Below are positions 1 through 11,445 of a stretch of 64,000 bases of DNA, piece by piece. The number at the start of each line of letters is the position of its first letter. Position 1 is the stretch's first letter. The DNA lies in assembly GCF_005239225.2 (NCBI RefSeq), contig NC_133294.1, positions 20,473,631 through 20,537,630 on the forward strand, in the 5' to 3' direction. The notes below the pieces were generated by a model. That model was given only the letters and a program-made list of their open reading frames with translations. It was not told the origin of the DNA and did not search any database. Origin of the DNA: Populus alba. Lineage: Eukaryota; Streptophyta; Magnoliopsida; Malpighiales; Salicaceae. Made by a program: the position numbers and the translations under genes.

Positions 1-2916
1 GTCCCAGACTATGGAAGCCTGTGCCAAATCGTGATTATATGCCTTGCACTCAACCTACTCCTAACTATACCGGTAAGTTTTAGTTTTTATTTTTATTCTT
101 ATTTGCATATTTTCAAGAAAATTTGCTTGTTCCCTTATTCCCGCTTTGCCTATTGTTTCTCAGCTCCTCCAGAGTCGCGAGGTTATCTCTTAGCGCATAC
201 AAATGGTGGGCTCAACCAGATGCGAGCTGGGGTACTTCTCTACTGTCTATCTCTGTGTGAAATACACTGTGTTTGAAATTACTGAAATTGTTTTAGTTAC
301 TATCTTCCCAAATTCTTTACTATTTCTATCTTATTCTGGAAATGCGCATGTGATTGTGCTGTGCTCTCATATTGGCAACAATAATCCGTATTTTTTTCTT
401 AATTGATTCTTTGTTTTTTGTTTTTAACTGGGATTGACAATAGTTGTCTTTCTTGAATTGCAGATATGTGATATGGTAGCTATTGCGCGTATCATAAATG
501 CTACTCTTGTTGTTCCAGAACTAGATAAAAAGTCGTATTGGCAAGATTCCAGGTCATTTTAGTTCTGTGAAATTCTTACGTTGTTGGCCCCTCTCATGTC
601 GTGATGCCATAGTTTCTTTTCTTCTCTTTTTTTATTGTCTTGCAGCAACTTTTCAGATGTCTTCAATGAAGATCATTTCATCAACGCTCTAGCTAATGAT
701 GTAAAAGTCATAAAAAGGCTCCCCATGGAAATGGATGGTGCTACAAAAGCAGATAAATATTTTAAAAGCTGGTCTGGTATGGACTATTACCAGGGGGAGA
801 TAGCAAGCATGTGGGCTGATTATAAGGTATATCAATTAGAATGCTCAGTTTCACCTGGTTATGAGATATTTATGATTGCCATCTGTTGGTTTTACTCTCA
901 TTTATTGTTGAAATTCTAACACAGTTTCCCAACGTAAATTTGTTTTCGCAGGTTATTCTGGCTGCCAAGACTGACTCTCGTCTAGCAAATAACAATCTCC
1001 CTGCTGATATTCAGAAGCTGCGTTGCCGTGCCTGTTATGAAGCCCTCTGTTTCGCACCTCCAATTGAAGCAACGGGAAAGGTGAAAAATTGATTCTTGTA
1101 TGTGCAATGACTGTTTAATATGATTTTAACTTACATGGTCGCTGTAGTTGTTGGTGGACCGCATGAGGTCATACGGTACTTACATTGCTCTGCACTTACG
1201 ATACGAGAAGGACATTCTTGCCTTCACTGGATGCACACATGGTTTATCTCCTGCTGAAGCAGATGAACTAAAAAAGATCAGGTAATTTTGCTGCAGTTAT
1301 GTGATAGCGAATTCAATTAAGAGCTCAGGTTTTCTGCTTAAGTAATTTTATCTGTGACTTGCAGAGACGCAAATGATGAGTGGAAAGTGAAGGATATTGA
1401 TCCCAGGGAGCAAAGATCTAAAGGTTTTTGCCCCTTAACTCCAAAGGAGGCTGCAATATTTCTATCTGCTCTTGGTTATCCATCAAATACCCCTATATAC
1501 ATTGCTGCGGGAGAGATATATGGAGGTGATTCATATATGGATGATCTACGATCCCGGTATCCTATGTTAATGAGCAAGGTGTGTTTCAAATGCCTTGCTT
1601 TGAGTACAATGCTAAACTTGACACTTCAGTAAAAAACCCTAAGGTTGAAAAAAGAAAAAAATTTAACACCCACATCTGAGTATTCAACCTAATCCATGTT
1701 CACAACTAATGATGAGTACAATTGCTTTCACTGATGTTGCCTTATGCATTTTGTATGCTGTTTTTGTGTTCATCGTTTTTTGTGGATAATCAAAATTGTA
1801 GTTTATTTTAAAAAGATTGAGGATCCCACGTAAATACTTAAACCATTCATCATATATAGACTATAATTTTTGGAATTTAGTGTTTGTAATCAATTGCTTG
1901 CATTGATTTAGCCTTGTGCATTTTGTATGCTGTTTTCATGTTCATCTTTTGTGTGTGTGTGAATAATCAAAACAGTAGTTTATTTTAGAAAGATTATGAG
2001 AGGATCCCGGTTGTATACTTAAAACCGTAATTTCTTGGAATTTAGTGTTTGTAATCAAGCTCTCTATGAGTCTGCTAAATTTTCAAGCAAGTTGCTCTAT
2101 GGCTAGCATCTCCTTCAAACATCTTGCAGGAAAAATTGGCATCTATTGAGGAGCTTGAACCATTTGCCAATCATTCGACTCAGCTGGCTGCGCTTGATTA
2201 TATATTATCTGTTGAAAGTGATGTATTCATGCCGACGTACTCAGGAAATATGGCGAGGGCTGTAGAAGGCCATCGTCGTTTTCTTGGACACAGAAGAACA
2301 ATTTCCCCAGACAAGTATAAGATATTCTTGTCTATTTTTTTAGCTTTATTTCGATCAATTTACTTGCACTAAGCATCTTCTTTTTGTCCATTAGGAAAGC
2401 CCTTGTTCGTCTGTTTGATAAAATAGAGGACGGAACAAAGAAAGAAGGCAAACTTTTATCAGACAAGGTCATTGAAAGGCACAAAAAACGGTATGTATTC
2501 TTAAGCACCCTGTAATCATATTTAGTACCCATAAACCTCTCCACTAGTTGAGTTGCCCACGGGCACTGCACGCCTAGGAGAAGAGGGGAGGTCCTCTTAA
2601 CACTGCGCAGCTGCAAGTTACAGTGGCACTGCAGGAAACTAATGCTCGTTTGGTGAGATTTTGAGGGTATCGTCTATGGCCATATATCGGTCAAGTCAGC
2701 GTTCTATTGAGATTTTAGAATAGAATCCACCAATTTAAATTTAAACTTCGTTTCTCATAATGGTCGCACAGGCAAGGCTCCCCAAGGAAGAGGAAAGGGC
2801 CCATTCCAGGAACAAAGGGCATGGATAGATTTCGTTCAGAAGAAGCTTTTTATGTAAATCCTTTACCAGATTGTTTGTGTGCGCAATCCCGGAATCTGAA
2901 CACCTCTGTGTCATAA
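1..2916 (+). CDS. O-fucosyltransferase family protein (plant GT106/DUF246 type), 5' partial
   Basis: Exons read as <1..72, 164..231, 464..552, 646..826, 952..1080, 1148..1281, 1365..1578, 2130..2314, 2395..2490 and 2772..2916; all junctions are GT-AG and phases agree across every join. The gene starts upstream of the window, so the N-terminus and any membrane anchor are missing. Visible family marks are [15 protein letters not shown] at the left edge, [18 protein letters not shown] (the nucleotide-sugar-site region of plant O-fucosyltransferase-like proteins), [26 protein letters not shown] and a conserved C-terminal block with [18 protein letters not shown]. Members are Golgi type II membrane glycosyltransferases; some act on pectin rhamnogalacturonan, others on proteins, and the exact substrate here cannot be told. 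It ends PLPDCLCAQ followed by a short tail and TAA. From memory, the pairing with COX6B downstream resembles Arabidopsis At1g22460-At1g22450. Confidence 0.88.
1720..2057. repeat. Two-copy direct tandem duplication inside an O-fucosyltransferase intron
   Basis: Copy 1 (about 1720..1891) and copy 2 (about 1892..2057) both run from an ATTGCTT..TGCATTTTGTATGCTG segment to TTTTTGGAATTTAGTGTTTGTAATCAA, with a GTGGATAATCAAAA-like core and an AGGATCCC block in between. They differ by scattered substitutions and a short GT microsatellite in copy 2. The period is near 170 bases and lies wholly within the intron 1579..2129. Confidence 0.8.
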
Positions 2917-3765
2917 TCAGGTAGTTTAGATGCTGAAGAACAATTGTCACTGTCCACTGATAGATACTTCAAGCTGGTTATGCCCAGCATCATAGTTAGG
3001 TAAGTGTATATCTAGGGTTTAGGTAAGTGGGCGTACATGAAGCTACAGATCATATGAACGGCAAGCGAGGCAAATTTAAAATACTGAGATTAGAAGTTAA
3101 TTAGAGGATACCATCCATCATCACTCAATCTCTAGAGCAACAACGTTTTCTCTAATGTATGTATCGTCATTAAATGGAATAAAAATGAAAAATTACTTAA
3201 TTTCTTCTCTTTTATCGTGATTGTCAGCAAATGGTAGACCAAGACTGTGTTCTCAATGTGTACAATGGTTTCTCTAGGAGTCCAAGATTATATTCGTTTT
3301 TCTGTGTAATGTGCAGAGATTACATTATTGCAAAAGCCAGGCGAGATAATGGCTCCTTGCTCTGCCAGTTCAGCCCAGTGCTGCTTCTTGTAAATTAATG
3401 GCTCTATTGGCTATAATCTCCGAATTCAGCATAAACCAATTTCTTCCAGAGAGAAAAATACAGTTTCTTCCTGAGGACGAATGTTGTCATAAAGAACGAT
3501 TACATCCAACGCACCTCTTTTTCATATTTCACGTGCTTCTATTAAGGGGCAAGAAAATTCAATTTCAATAAAGTAGAAACTATCAAGGCCTTGATTAAAT
3601 TTCGGCACCCTGACAACTCACCAAGACAGCGTATCTTTTATTTCCTTTCACCCTTTCCATTCTTTTCCTTTGAATGCCAAATGCAGAAACATTAAAAAGT
3701 GTCATCAAAATTGATCCCAGACATTTCCGCCATAAAAATCAAATATTGCAAAACAGATAGATTTC
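2917..3765. other. Intergenic/3' UTR space between two convergent genes
   Basis: No supported coding exon. It must hold both 3' UTRs, since the O-fucosyltransferase stop is at 2914-2916 and the seryl-tRNA synthetase stop is at 3766-3768 on the other strand. No recognisable repeat was seen. Confidence 0.6.
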
Positions 3766-6700
3766 CTAAGTGGATTTGGGAGTTATCAGCTCCAGCCCTC
3801 CCATGAATGCCCTCAATGGCCCAGGGATAATAACAGAGCCATCTTCTTGCTGGTAGTTTTCCAGCAGACACACGATCATCCTAGGAACTGCACAGGCCGT
3901 TGCATTTAATGTGTGCACAAACTGTGTTGGAGCAAGGCTGCCTTTGTCCTTTCTAGGAGAGGCTGGTGTAGGTTCTGATGGACGGTACCGGATCCCTAGT
4001 CGGCGACTTTGATAGTCGATGCAATTTGAGGCACTAGATATCTGCTCAAGAATGAAATCATGTGGGAGAATGTTCGTTATTGCAAGGTCAATGACTATGC
4101 AAAAGCAAAAACTATGGTCCACGGGAAATCACTAATGGAAGAGAAAAGAGTGCAATTGTCAAATAAGTTTCAATACCTCACCATACCGTCCTAGACCAGG
4201 CATCCATGCCTCCACATCAAATTTGCGGTAAGCAGGTGCACCTAAATCCCCAGAGGCCATATCCAAAGTTCTGCCAGAAAAAAAGGAAAACCAAAAGGTC
4301 ATCATAAATACAAAGAAGGAAAACTGTAAAACAAATCATCAAAAGGTTGGTAAGAGGACCAACTTATAATGTAACCCTAGGGCAGAAAAGAGATCTTCTT
4401 CAATTTTGATAAGCTCCTCATGGTAAGACTCACTCTCCTCTGGTCGGCACAAAACAAACATCTCCACCTTGCTGAACTGGTGAACTCGGTAAAGACCCCT
4501 GTGCAAGTTTTGCAAACATTATCAGTTTGTGCATTGAAGCAGCAAATATTCCGATTTCCAAGCATAAGACCTCTAGGATCTACAAGGAGAGAAATCATGT
4601 TTGAAAAAGCACGGCAACAACACACTGCAGGTGGAAATCATAAAGAGAAAGCATGATCATTGGACTTTGCCAATTGTAGGGAAACTAAACAGTTCTTAAT
4701 ACTGGACTGCAGTGATATGGACATGAGAGTTGAATAAACACTGATGATCCTGGATATAGGAATTCCACCATGAAAAATGGAGTATTGATATAAGACAACT
4801 TGTATCTATTCAGGGTATCAGACCAACTGTCATGCAAATGAATAAAGCCCAAATAACATACCTTGTTGCCGTGCCTGCAGCACCAGCCTCTGTACGGAAG
4901 CAATGGGAAAATGCCACATACTTTAATGGCAACTGTGTCTCAGCAAGGATAGCATCCATGTGAATTCCTCCCACAGGAATCTCTGCAGTGCCAATGAGGC
5001 ATTGATCACTACCCTCGATTGAGTAAACCTGTTAATTGTCTGGCATAAGTTCGACGGATCATTATAACTAATTGTGATGCTCTGAAATAACACCAGCTCC
5101 AAGAAAACTCAGGACAAAGAAACTGAATTTCTTCCACGCCAAACCAATGTCCTTAAGCTCGTGGTACAGAAAATTAGAAAGGGAGATGCCCTCAGTAATT
5201 TAGTGGTCCATCAGGGATATTGTCATGAAGTTACCACTTCATGGCCAAAATGTTTTAAATGAGAGCATTGTTACAGCTTCATATATGACTATCTGTGTTA
5301 AGTTGAATTTTTTTTATAAATAGACTTTTAACACAATTTGGAAGAGGCAGTAAAAAGAAAATCAACTACAAACCTGAGTATTATCACCACGAGGTTGGAA
5401 TCCACATTTCTCAACAACAGAGGATCTAACAAGTTCTGGAGTTGTTAGAGGTGTAAATCCCTTTTTCATAACTTCTGATAGAGTCCAGTTGACAAGGGCC
5501 ATCTCCAGCATAACTGCTTCATTCTTCAGATAGTAGAATTTTGAACCACTTACCTGCAGGGCCAAGCAAAATACAAAATGCATGTGACAAAAGTAGCCAA
5601 ATCACCTTTCCTTGTCAGCAGGAAGCCCTAGCTATTGAAATCTTTACTTGGGGATTGCATTAAGGTCTGATATAAGAGCAAGTGATGATCTTATGATCTA
5701 GGGACAAGCCATTACAGTAACTTGCAAGTAGGGACTCAATAACAATTAAAAGTTCTAATTTAATTAAATGCTAGTGAATGTCTAACAGTTCATGTCTTTA
5801 TTCTTTAGTCTTCTTCTTTTTTTGTTAGTGAAATATAGTGCCACTGCACTTAATCAAGATGACCTTTGCTTTCAAAAAACATAGTTCGATTAAATTGTCC
5901 ATTAAAAGACAATTCATTCCTGGTGGCATTTAAACTAGCAAAACTCCCATGAAAGCATGCAACAATGGGAGGAAAAACTACAGTGATCTAAATTAAGCAG
6001 AGGATTACCTCTGCTGCTGCATCAAAATCAAAGAGATCTAGTTCTTTCCCAAGTTGAAGGTGGTCCTTGACAAGGAAGCCAAAGTCACGTGGAGTACCTG
6101 CCTATAAGAGCACAAGAAAATAACTTAAACTTGTAACATGTCCAGCATCATCCCCTCCCTCAAACATACTCCCATACACACGCTTTGCTAACAACATAAT
6201 TGTGAACGGATTATGCTATGATCTCATGAAACATCACAGGTACAAAAAATGGCGTACTTGTAACTGGATTCAACTTCTTAGTCTTTAGGTTACTAAGAGC
6301 AATTCATGTCTTCGTGTTTTGTTTTATGCATCATTTCCCTTATGAAATAAAAGGAGGCAGCTGAAAAAATTACATACCATCTTTCTCACAGTTGAACTAT
6401 CTTCTCCTCCAATCGGAACAAGTGGGTGAGTCAAGTTAGGTATACACTGTGCTTCCAGCTGAAGCTCATCTGTAAGTTTAACCAGGTCTTCTTCCAAAGT
6501 TGCAAGCCCTTCTTTTAGATTCTTTCCTAAAGAAAAAAAAAAGGATATTCATTACAGTCACAAGCAATCAAAAACCAAAAGAATGACAAAAAGCATGACA
6601 AATTGTTCAAACCATACCTTCCTCAATCAGTTTTTGACGCTCTGATATCTCTAGCTTTCCCTTCATCTTGTTTGCTACTGCATTCCTTTCCGCACGAAGC

Positions 6701-7384
6701 CGTTCAACTTCCTGTCATCTGGAATGACAATTAGCTTTTATTTTCTTCTTAAATATTTTGTACGCACACAAACTACACACTAGTCATGGACATCATCTCT
6801 CATCTTTGTTTCGATGCATATAGAAATTAAAGAAAAAACAATTTTTATTATTATCAATGTTTAAAAGAAAGAAAGAAATTGATAAAATAAAATAAATCTG
6901 ACCTTTTGAACAGCCAACATTTTCTCATAGAGCTCAAGGACAAGCTCCAAATTAGCATTTGAGTTCCTGTTCTTTATATTCAAAGCCACCGCGTCTTTGT
7001 TATCCCTTATCCACTTGAAATCTATCGCCGCTTTCCATTGCGGCTTCACCACTAGAATCGTTCAAATAATAAGTAAAATTAACAAAATCACCTTCCTGCT
7101 TGGTTCCTGAGAAAAACTGAAGCAAAATGAAGTCAAAAGAATTGAGCACCTTCATTATCCAAGCGTTCCGTTATAGGCGCTGTCTGGACAGCCGTTGCAG
7201 AGAGAGCTCTAACCAGAAGCTTAAACGGATTTCTTTGTGGACAATTAACATAGTTATGGCGGGAAAACGAATTTAGGACTAGGGTTTTGGAGATTGGCTT
7301 TAAAATGAAACGTGAAGAAGCAGGAATCGCGGCTAACTTTAGGGTTTGTATAGTTGTCCCTCCAAAATAACACTGTAAACCCAT
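3766..7384 (-). CDS. Seryl-tRNA synthetase, organellar (chloroplast/mitochondrion) type
   Basis: Ten exons on the minus strand: 7150..7384, 6903..7051, 6618..6711, 6378..6526, 6009..6101, 5374..5553, 4862..5028, 4364..4498, 4177..4270 and 3766..4041; GT-AG borders and phases fit throughout, giving 523 aa. Residues 1 to about 70 are basic, Ser/Thr-rich and lack acidic patches, as expected of a transit peptide. Next comes the two-helix coiled-coil tRNA-binding arm (exons 2-4). The class II core follows: motif 2 around FRTEAGAAG and [12 protein letters not shown], and motif 3 in the last exon around [11 protein letters not shown] and [12 protein letters not shown]. The enzyme charges tRNA-Ser with serine using ATP in plastids and mitochondria; the family match is to Arabidopsis At1g11870 (OVA7), whose loss stops ovule development. 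The start is the only Met preceding the transit-peptide-like region. No lesion seen. Confidence 0.93.
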
Positions 7385-7387
7385 GCT

Positions 7388-7431
7388 GTCCTCTCTCTCT
7401 CTCTTTTCGGTCTCTCTCTTTCTCTCTCTCT
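7388..7431. repeat. CT-rich (GA on the mRNA strand) microsatellite in the SerRS leader
   Basis: An interrupted CT tract directly upstream of the SerRS start codon, so it should sit in the 5' UTR or core promoter as a GA-repeat on the sense strand. GA/CT tracts are common near plant transcription starts. Confidence 0.75.
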
Positions 7432-7850
7432 GTTATCTAGCACCTATAAGTACATTGCTGATGAAGAAGAAGCTTAGGAAACTAGGCTAACAATTTTTTT
7501 GGGACAATTTATCTTTTAGTTTTTTTATTCTTTTTTTAATTAAACTAATTGGGCCTCCAATTTTAAAGCCGGTGTCGAATTAAACCCAAAACTAGAACGG
7601 CGTCGTTTAAATTTGTGCAAAAAATTGTATTTGCTTTAAAGAGGGATCAGTAATTCAGTATGGACCAGTAGGAAGTAGGTATTATAGTATCAGGATCCGA
7701 GAGGGTAATGAAAATTCGCATCCTGACCGTTCATAAACCCATAAAAAACACAAAATAACTGACCCATTACCGTCAGATGCCGCCATTTGAAAGCATAGCA
7801 ATACCCAATCTTGACCGTCCCTCACCCACGTTGCTTTCATGATGAGCGTC
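7432..7850. promoter_or_regulatory. Shared upstream region of divergent SerRS and histone H3 genes
   Basis: The two starts point away from each other about 680 bases apart, so this interval should carry both promoters. On the histone side I see a CCGTCAGATG stretch near 7771 and a second CCGTC near 7815, resembling parts of plant histone promoter motifs, but no full hexamer/octamer pair. Assignment rests on position. Confidence 0.45.
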
Positions 7851-7858
7851 TATAAATA
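7851..7858 (+). promoter_or_regulatory. TATA box of the histone H3.3 gene
   Basis: TATAAATA lies about 70 bases upstream of the inferred leader-intron donor at 7925. That spacing fits transcription starting near 7880-7890 with a short first non-coding exon. Confidence 0.6.
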
Positions 7859-7924
7859 GTCGACAATCCGTAAATCCAACCATGATTCCTTTCCTCTTCT
7901 CGGAGTTTTGGCAAGTCTCTCGAG

Positions 7925-8067
7925 GTACGATTTTCTACCTCTCCTCCCCCTTGTTTCATTGGAAATTGTTTTTGTTTTTTTGGGTTAAATCCCATTTCTT
8001 TATAGTTCTTGCTGTTTCTACGAGTTCAATTTGGGTCTTTTAATTCACTGATTTTATTTGGTAATAG
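7925..8067 (+). other. Leader (5' UTR) intron ending exactly at the H3 start codon
   Basis: A donor CGAG|GTACGA at 7925 and an acceptor GGTAATAG|ATG at 8067 enclose a T-rich 143-base stretch, typical of a plant intron. A leader intron is known for plant H3.3 genes and absent from replication-coupled H3.1 genes, which agrees with the protein type. Confidence 0.7.
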
Positions 8068-8478
<411 letters not shown>

Positions 8479-9049
8479 GAGTTGAAACCAAGCTGTAATT
8501 TCTTATTTTATATGTGGGTGATCAATAATGACTTATAGGCAGTTCTAAAAAGTTTGAAGGTCTGCTGTTAAATTCTCTTTAATCTAATAGCATTGACGTT
8601 GTTAAACATTCTTGCCTTTCTTTTTTTCTTACGAGTTCTTGTACAGAAGAGTGTTTATGACATTTTTATTGTAAATTTTACCTGTCATGGGGTTGCTGTG
8701 AAATTTTAAAATATTTGTACAATTAATATTTTTTAGTTTTTAAAATTTATTTTTAATATCACTTTAAAAGTTAACATATATATATATAAATAAATATATA
8801 TATATATATAAAATAAAGATTAGAAGGACCAATGTTGGTTAGGAATCAACACACATACATGATATGCATCCGTGCTTTCTTAAAGGAATGCAAAACCGCC
8901 TAGTAGTTTGTCGGTATGAATTTCCTATGGAACTCACTGGTTTAAGTAAGGGATTCCTTGAGAACATGCTTGTCAGCAAAGATATGCCGAGCAACTTATA
9001 GGCAGCTGTCACCCCCCCCCCCCCCCCTGCTCGTGATTCTAAGCGATGA
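8479..9049. other. Histone H3 3' UTR and AT-rich spacer
   Basis: Contains the H3 3' end, then an AT-rich interval with a TA microsatellite at 8778..8812 and a run of sixteen C at 9012..9027. No coding exon supported. No animal-type histone stem-loop was seen, as expected for a polyadenylated plant histone mRNA. Confidence 0.55.
9012..9027. repeat. Poly-C homopolymer (16 C)
   Basis: An uninterrupted run of sixteen C on the plus strand, striking in DNA that is otherwise strongly AT-rich. It sits next to the left edge of the composite gene-fragment patch. Confidence 0.9.
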
Positions 9050-9420
9050 GCCACCCAATCACAAACCAAGATTTGGCTCTCAAAGTGGCATTTACTAACG
9101 AAGTCAGGTCACCGGGAACAGAACTCTGGTGTAAATTTTGACTTGAAAGAACTAGTAGTAAAAGTATAAGTTGCAGCAATGATTCATGACAGGGAATGCT
9201 TGAATGTTCCGATTTATAAGCCAGCAATGCATTTAGTGTTGGATGTACAAAAGCATTTTAAATAATAAAGTAACCCGCAATCAGATTCCTCATATGTGAA
9301 TAACAAAGCAGAAACAGAGTAATACTACCTGCAGGTCCGGATAACAAGTCAAAAATTGCGCTGTGGCACTCGTGATGTGTTTATCGCTGCCTAAATTAAA
9401 AAATATGATCTGTAGGTGCA
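9050..9420. repeat. Diverged copy of the COX6B last-intron sequence
   Basis: This interval matches 11508..11840 (inside the long COX6B intron, beside its last exon) in the same orientation. Shared segments include ACAAACCAA near its start, GTCAGGT, GCAGCA/GTGATTCATG, AGGGAAT, AGCCAGCA and a GTGGCACT..GC..TGCCTAAA block near its end. The coding exon itself is not recognisably included. It is the left component of a patch that continues with bHLH and H3 fragments. Confidence 0.7.
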
Positions 9421-9455
9421 AAAAAGGTGCTGGGCATCCATGTTTGTATCTGACA

Positions 9456-9873
9456 TCCAAAACAAGGCCAATTCAAAGCCTCCTGAGGACTACATTCACG
9501 TTAGAGCAAGGAGGGATCAAGCAACTGATAGCCATAGCCTTGTGGAAACAGTGAGAATTACAAGTCAATTGCATACCATACAATTTCATTCAATCAATTG
9601 GAGTAATTTCCAAATTAGCATTTGCACTGGTTAATCAACATGTTGTCAGGTTCGAAGAGAAAAAAATTGGTGAACGAATGAAGCTTCTCCAAGATCTTGT
9701 GCCTGGTTGCAATAAGGTGTGTTGAAACTTTCAGAATTCGAATACATTAGCTTCAAGAACATGAATTTTTAATTGCTAAAATAAGGTTTGTGTGTCCATG
9801 TTAAGTCACAGGAAAAGCCCGTATGCTTGATGAAATCATAAATTACGTGCAGTCATTGCAACGGCAAGTTGAG
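9456..9873 (+). pseudogene. bHLH transcription factor fragment (bHLH79/BEE-like), broken
   Basis: Three exon-like pieces in order. About 9466..9552 encodes PPEDYIHVRARRDQATDSHS, the stretch leading into the basic region. About 9651..9717 encodes the basic region and helix 1 ending KLLQDLVPGCNK, followed by a GTGTGT donor. About 9804..9873 encodes helix 2 (ARMLDEIINYVQSLQRQVE) followed by a GTAAAT donor. Intron positions are those of the native family, so the copy is genomic rather than a retrocopy. It is dead: the basic region carries an extra A in an A-run at 9660-9666 that shifts the frame into TGA, and the HSLAERVR-type stretch is altered. N-terminal and C-terminal exons are absent. The next exon-like sequence is histone H3, not the expected bHLH C-terminus. 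Confidence 0.82.
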
Positions 9874-10040
9874 GTAAATTAATATATATTTGTGGAAATG
9901 AACAATCCTCGTCTTGTTTGAAAATTGAAGCTCCATGCCTAATCATTGTCCAAGGAAACAGCCAGCCAGCATTGTATAATCTTTTCGTTTCTTCAATTCG
10001 GGGTTTTCTATTTACAAACAAATCTTATTTGTTTTCCTAG

Positions 10041-10367
10041 GTTGCGCGCAAGGCAGCCCCAACAACAGGAGGGGTGAAGAAGCCCCTCAGATACAGACCT
10101 GGAACTGTTACTCTTCATGAAATTCACAAGTACCGGAAGAGTACTGAGCTGCTCATCAGAACACTCCCATTCCAGAGACTTTCACAGAATCTCAAGGCTG
10201 ATTTGCGGCTTCAGAGCCAGGCTGTTTTGGCCTTGCCGGAGGCAGCTGGAGCATGCCTTGTTGGGTTGTTTGAGGATACTAATCTCTGTGCAATCCATGC
10301 CATGCGTGTTACTATCATGTCCAGGGATGTTCAGCTTACCAGGTGAACCCGTGGTAAAAAAGCATAA
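10041..10367 (+). pseudogene. Histone H3 fragment, truncated and degenerate
   Basis: Homology to H3 begins at about tail residue 24 ([13 protein letters not shown]) immediately after a TTTTCCTAG acceptor-like sequence, so the first tail residues including K4-K18 are absent. The fold region is recognisable ([35 protein letters not shown]) but carries a deletion after LPFQRL, where the VREIAQDF stretch is shortened, plus several substitutions at buried positions, including PEAAGACL for QEAAEAYL. A stop (TGA at 10344) replaces the arginine-rich end, with a remnant TRGKKA before the next stop at 10365. It could not form a nucleosomal H3. Similar in base sequence to the intact gene at 8068, so probably derived from it or a close paralogue. 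Confidence 0.88.
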
Positions 10368-11445
10368 AAACCTGTGGGTTTTCACTTTAGGATTTTTCTC
10401 TTGTTTTTGACCTTTTCTTTCAGTTTTTTGTCATTTTTATCAGTAGAACAGACAAATCTTTGATAAGACTGATGCGTCAGGACGTGTTTATGGCATGGTA
10501 TGGGTGTACCGTGTAGGTATTAAATTCTCTATAATCTAATAATGATGGTTGTTATTTGTCAATGCTTTCTTTTGCTGATTGTAGTGAACTTTTACATGAT
10601 ATTTTTTAAAAAATATATTAAAATATTATTCTTTTCAGATTTTTTTTATCAAAACATTAAATCACAAAACAAATACTAAAAAATTATCAATTTGATTTTT
10701 TTTCACATTCTAGAAAACATCTCAAACAAATATTACTGCTCTCGCAGTCGTACCTAATTACCTGTAATCGGGCTCTCTTCCGTCACAGAACAAGCTCATA
10801 GCACAAATAATCAGTAGAGAGCGACGGCTTCAGTCAAGTAATCAGAACTCAAACTTCTCTGGCCTGGACAAGGGTCCCTGCGAGATGAGCTGATGCATAA
10901 TTATCAGGTGCCAATTCCATCAGCAGAAAAATGAAGTGACATTTTAAACCACTTAGCAACAGATCTATATATGAGAATCCGATTCGACTTTGCAATTTTT
11001 TTGTTCGATGGATGTACATAAAACTTTTAAGCAGAATAAAGCAGCTGCACAGCACCAAACTATAAACTTGATAGGAGAAATCCCGCAGGCAATGTCTTTC
11101 TTGAGCAATCGAAGGGAAGTATATGTTATTAATATCTAATTCAAGATTCTTTTTGGTTTTAAACTGTAATGAGTATCTGTTACATAACAGTTGAAGCAGA
11201 AAAGAAATGATGGGAAAGAGTAAGCTCCAACTTAAGATGGCAATAAGTCTCGCAAGCAACAAATTCTTCGTGTTCAGACTTGAGAGCTTATTTCTAATAA
11301 ACAAGCAAAATTTCTTATTAACTTAGACTCGAAAAGGACATTCCCTGAGAAAAACACCTCTCATTAAAGGTACTAACTTGGTGGTGGAAACTTCGATTTA
11401 GCAGCAGAAAACAAACTGCATGGCAGTCTTCAAACACGCAGCCAC
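10368..11445. other. Spacer containing the presumed COX6B 3' UTR
   Basis: No convincing exon. COX6B ends at 11446 on the minus strand, so part of this interval is its 3' UTR. A 151-codon minus-strand reading frame (10849..11304) is hydrophobic and lysine/leucine-rich by composition but shows no domain I recognise and is probably chance. Confidence 0.5.

Noticed and set aside
10849..11304. 151-codon hydrophobic minus-strand frame
   Set aside because: No family recognised, composition explained by A/T-rich DNA, and it lies where the COX6B 3' UTR is expected.
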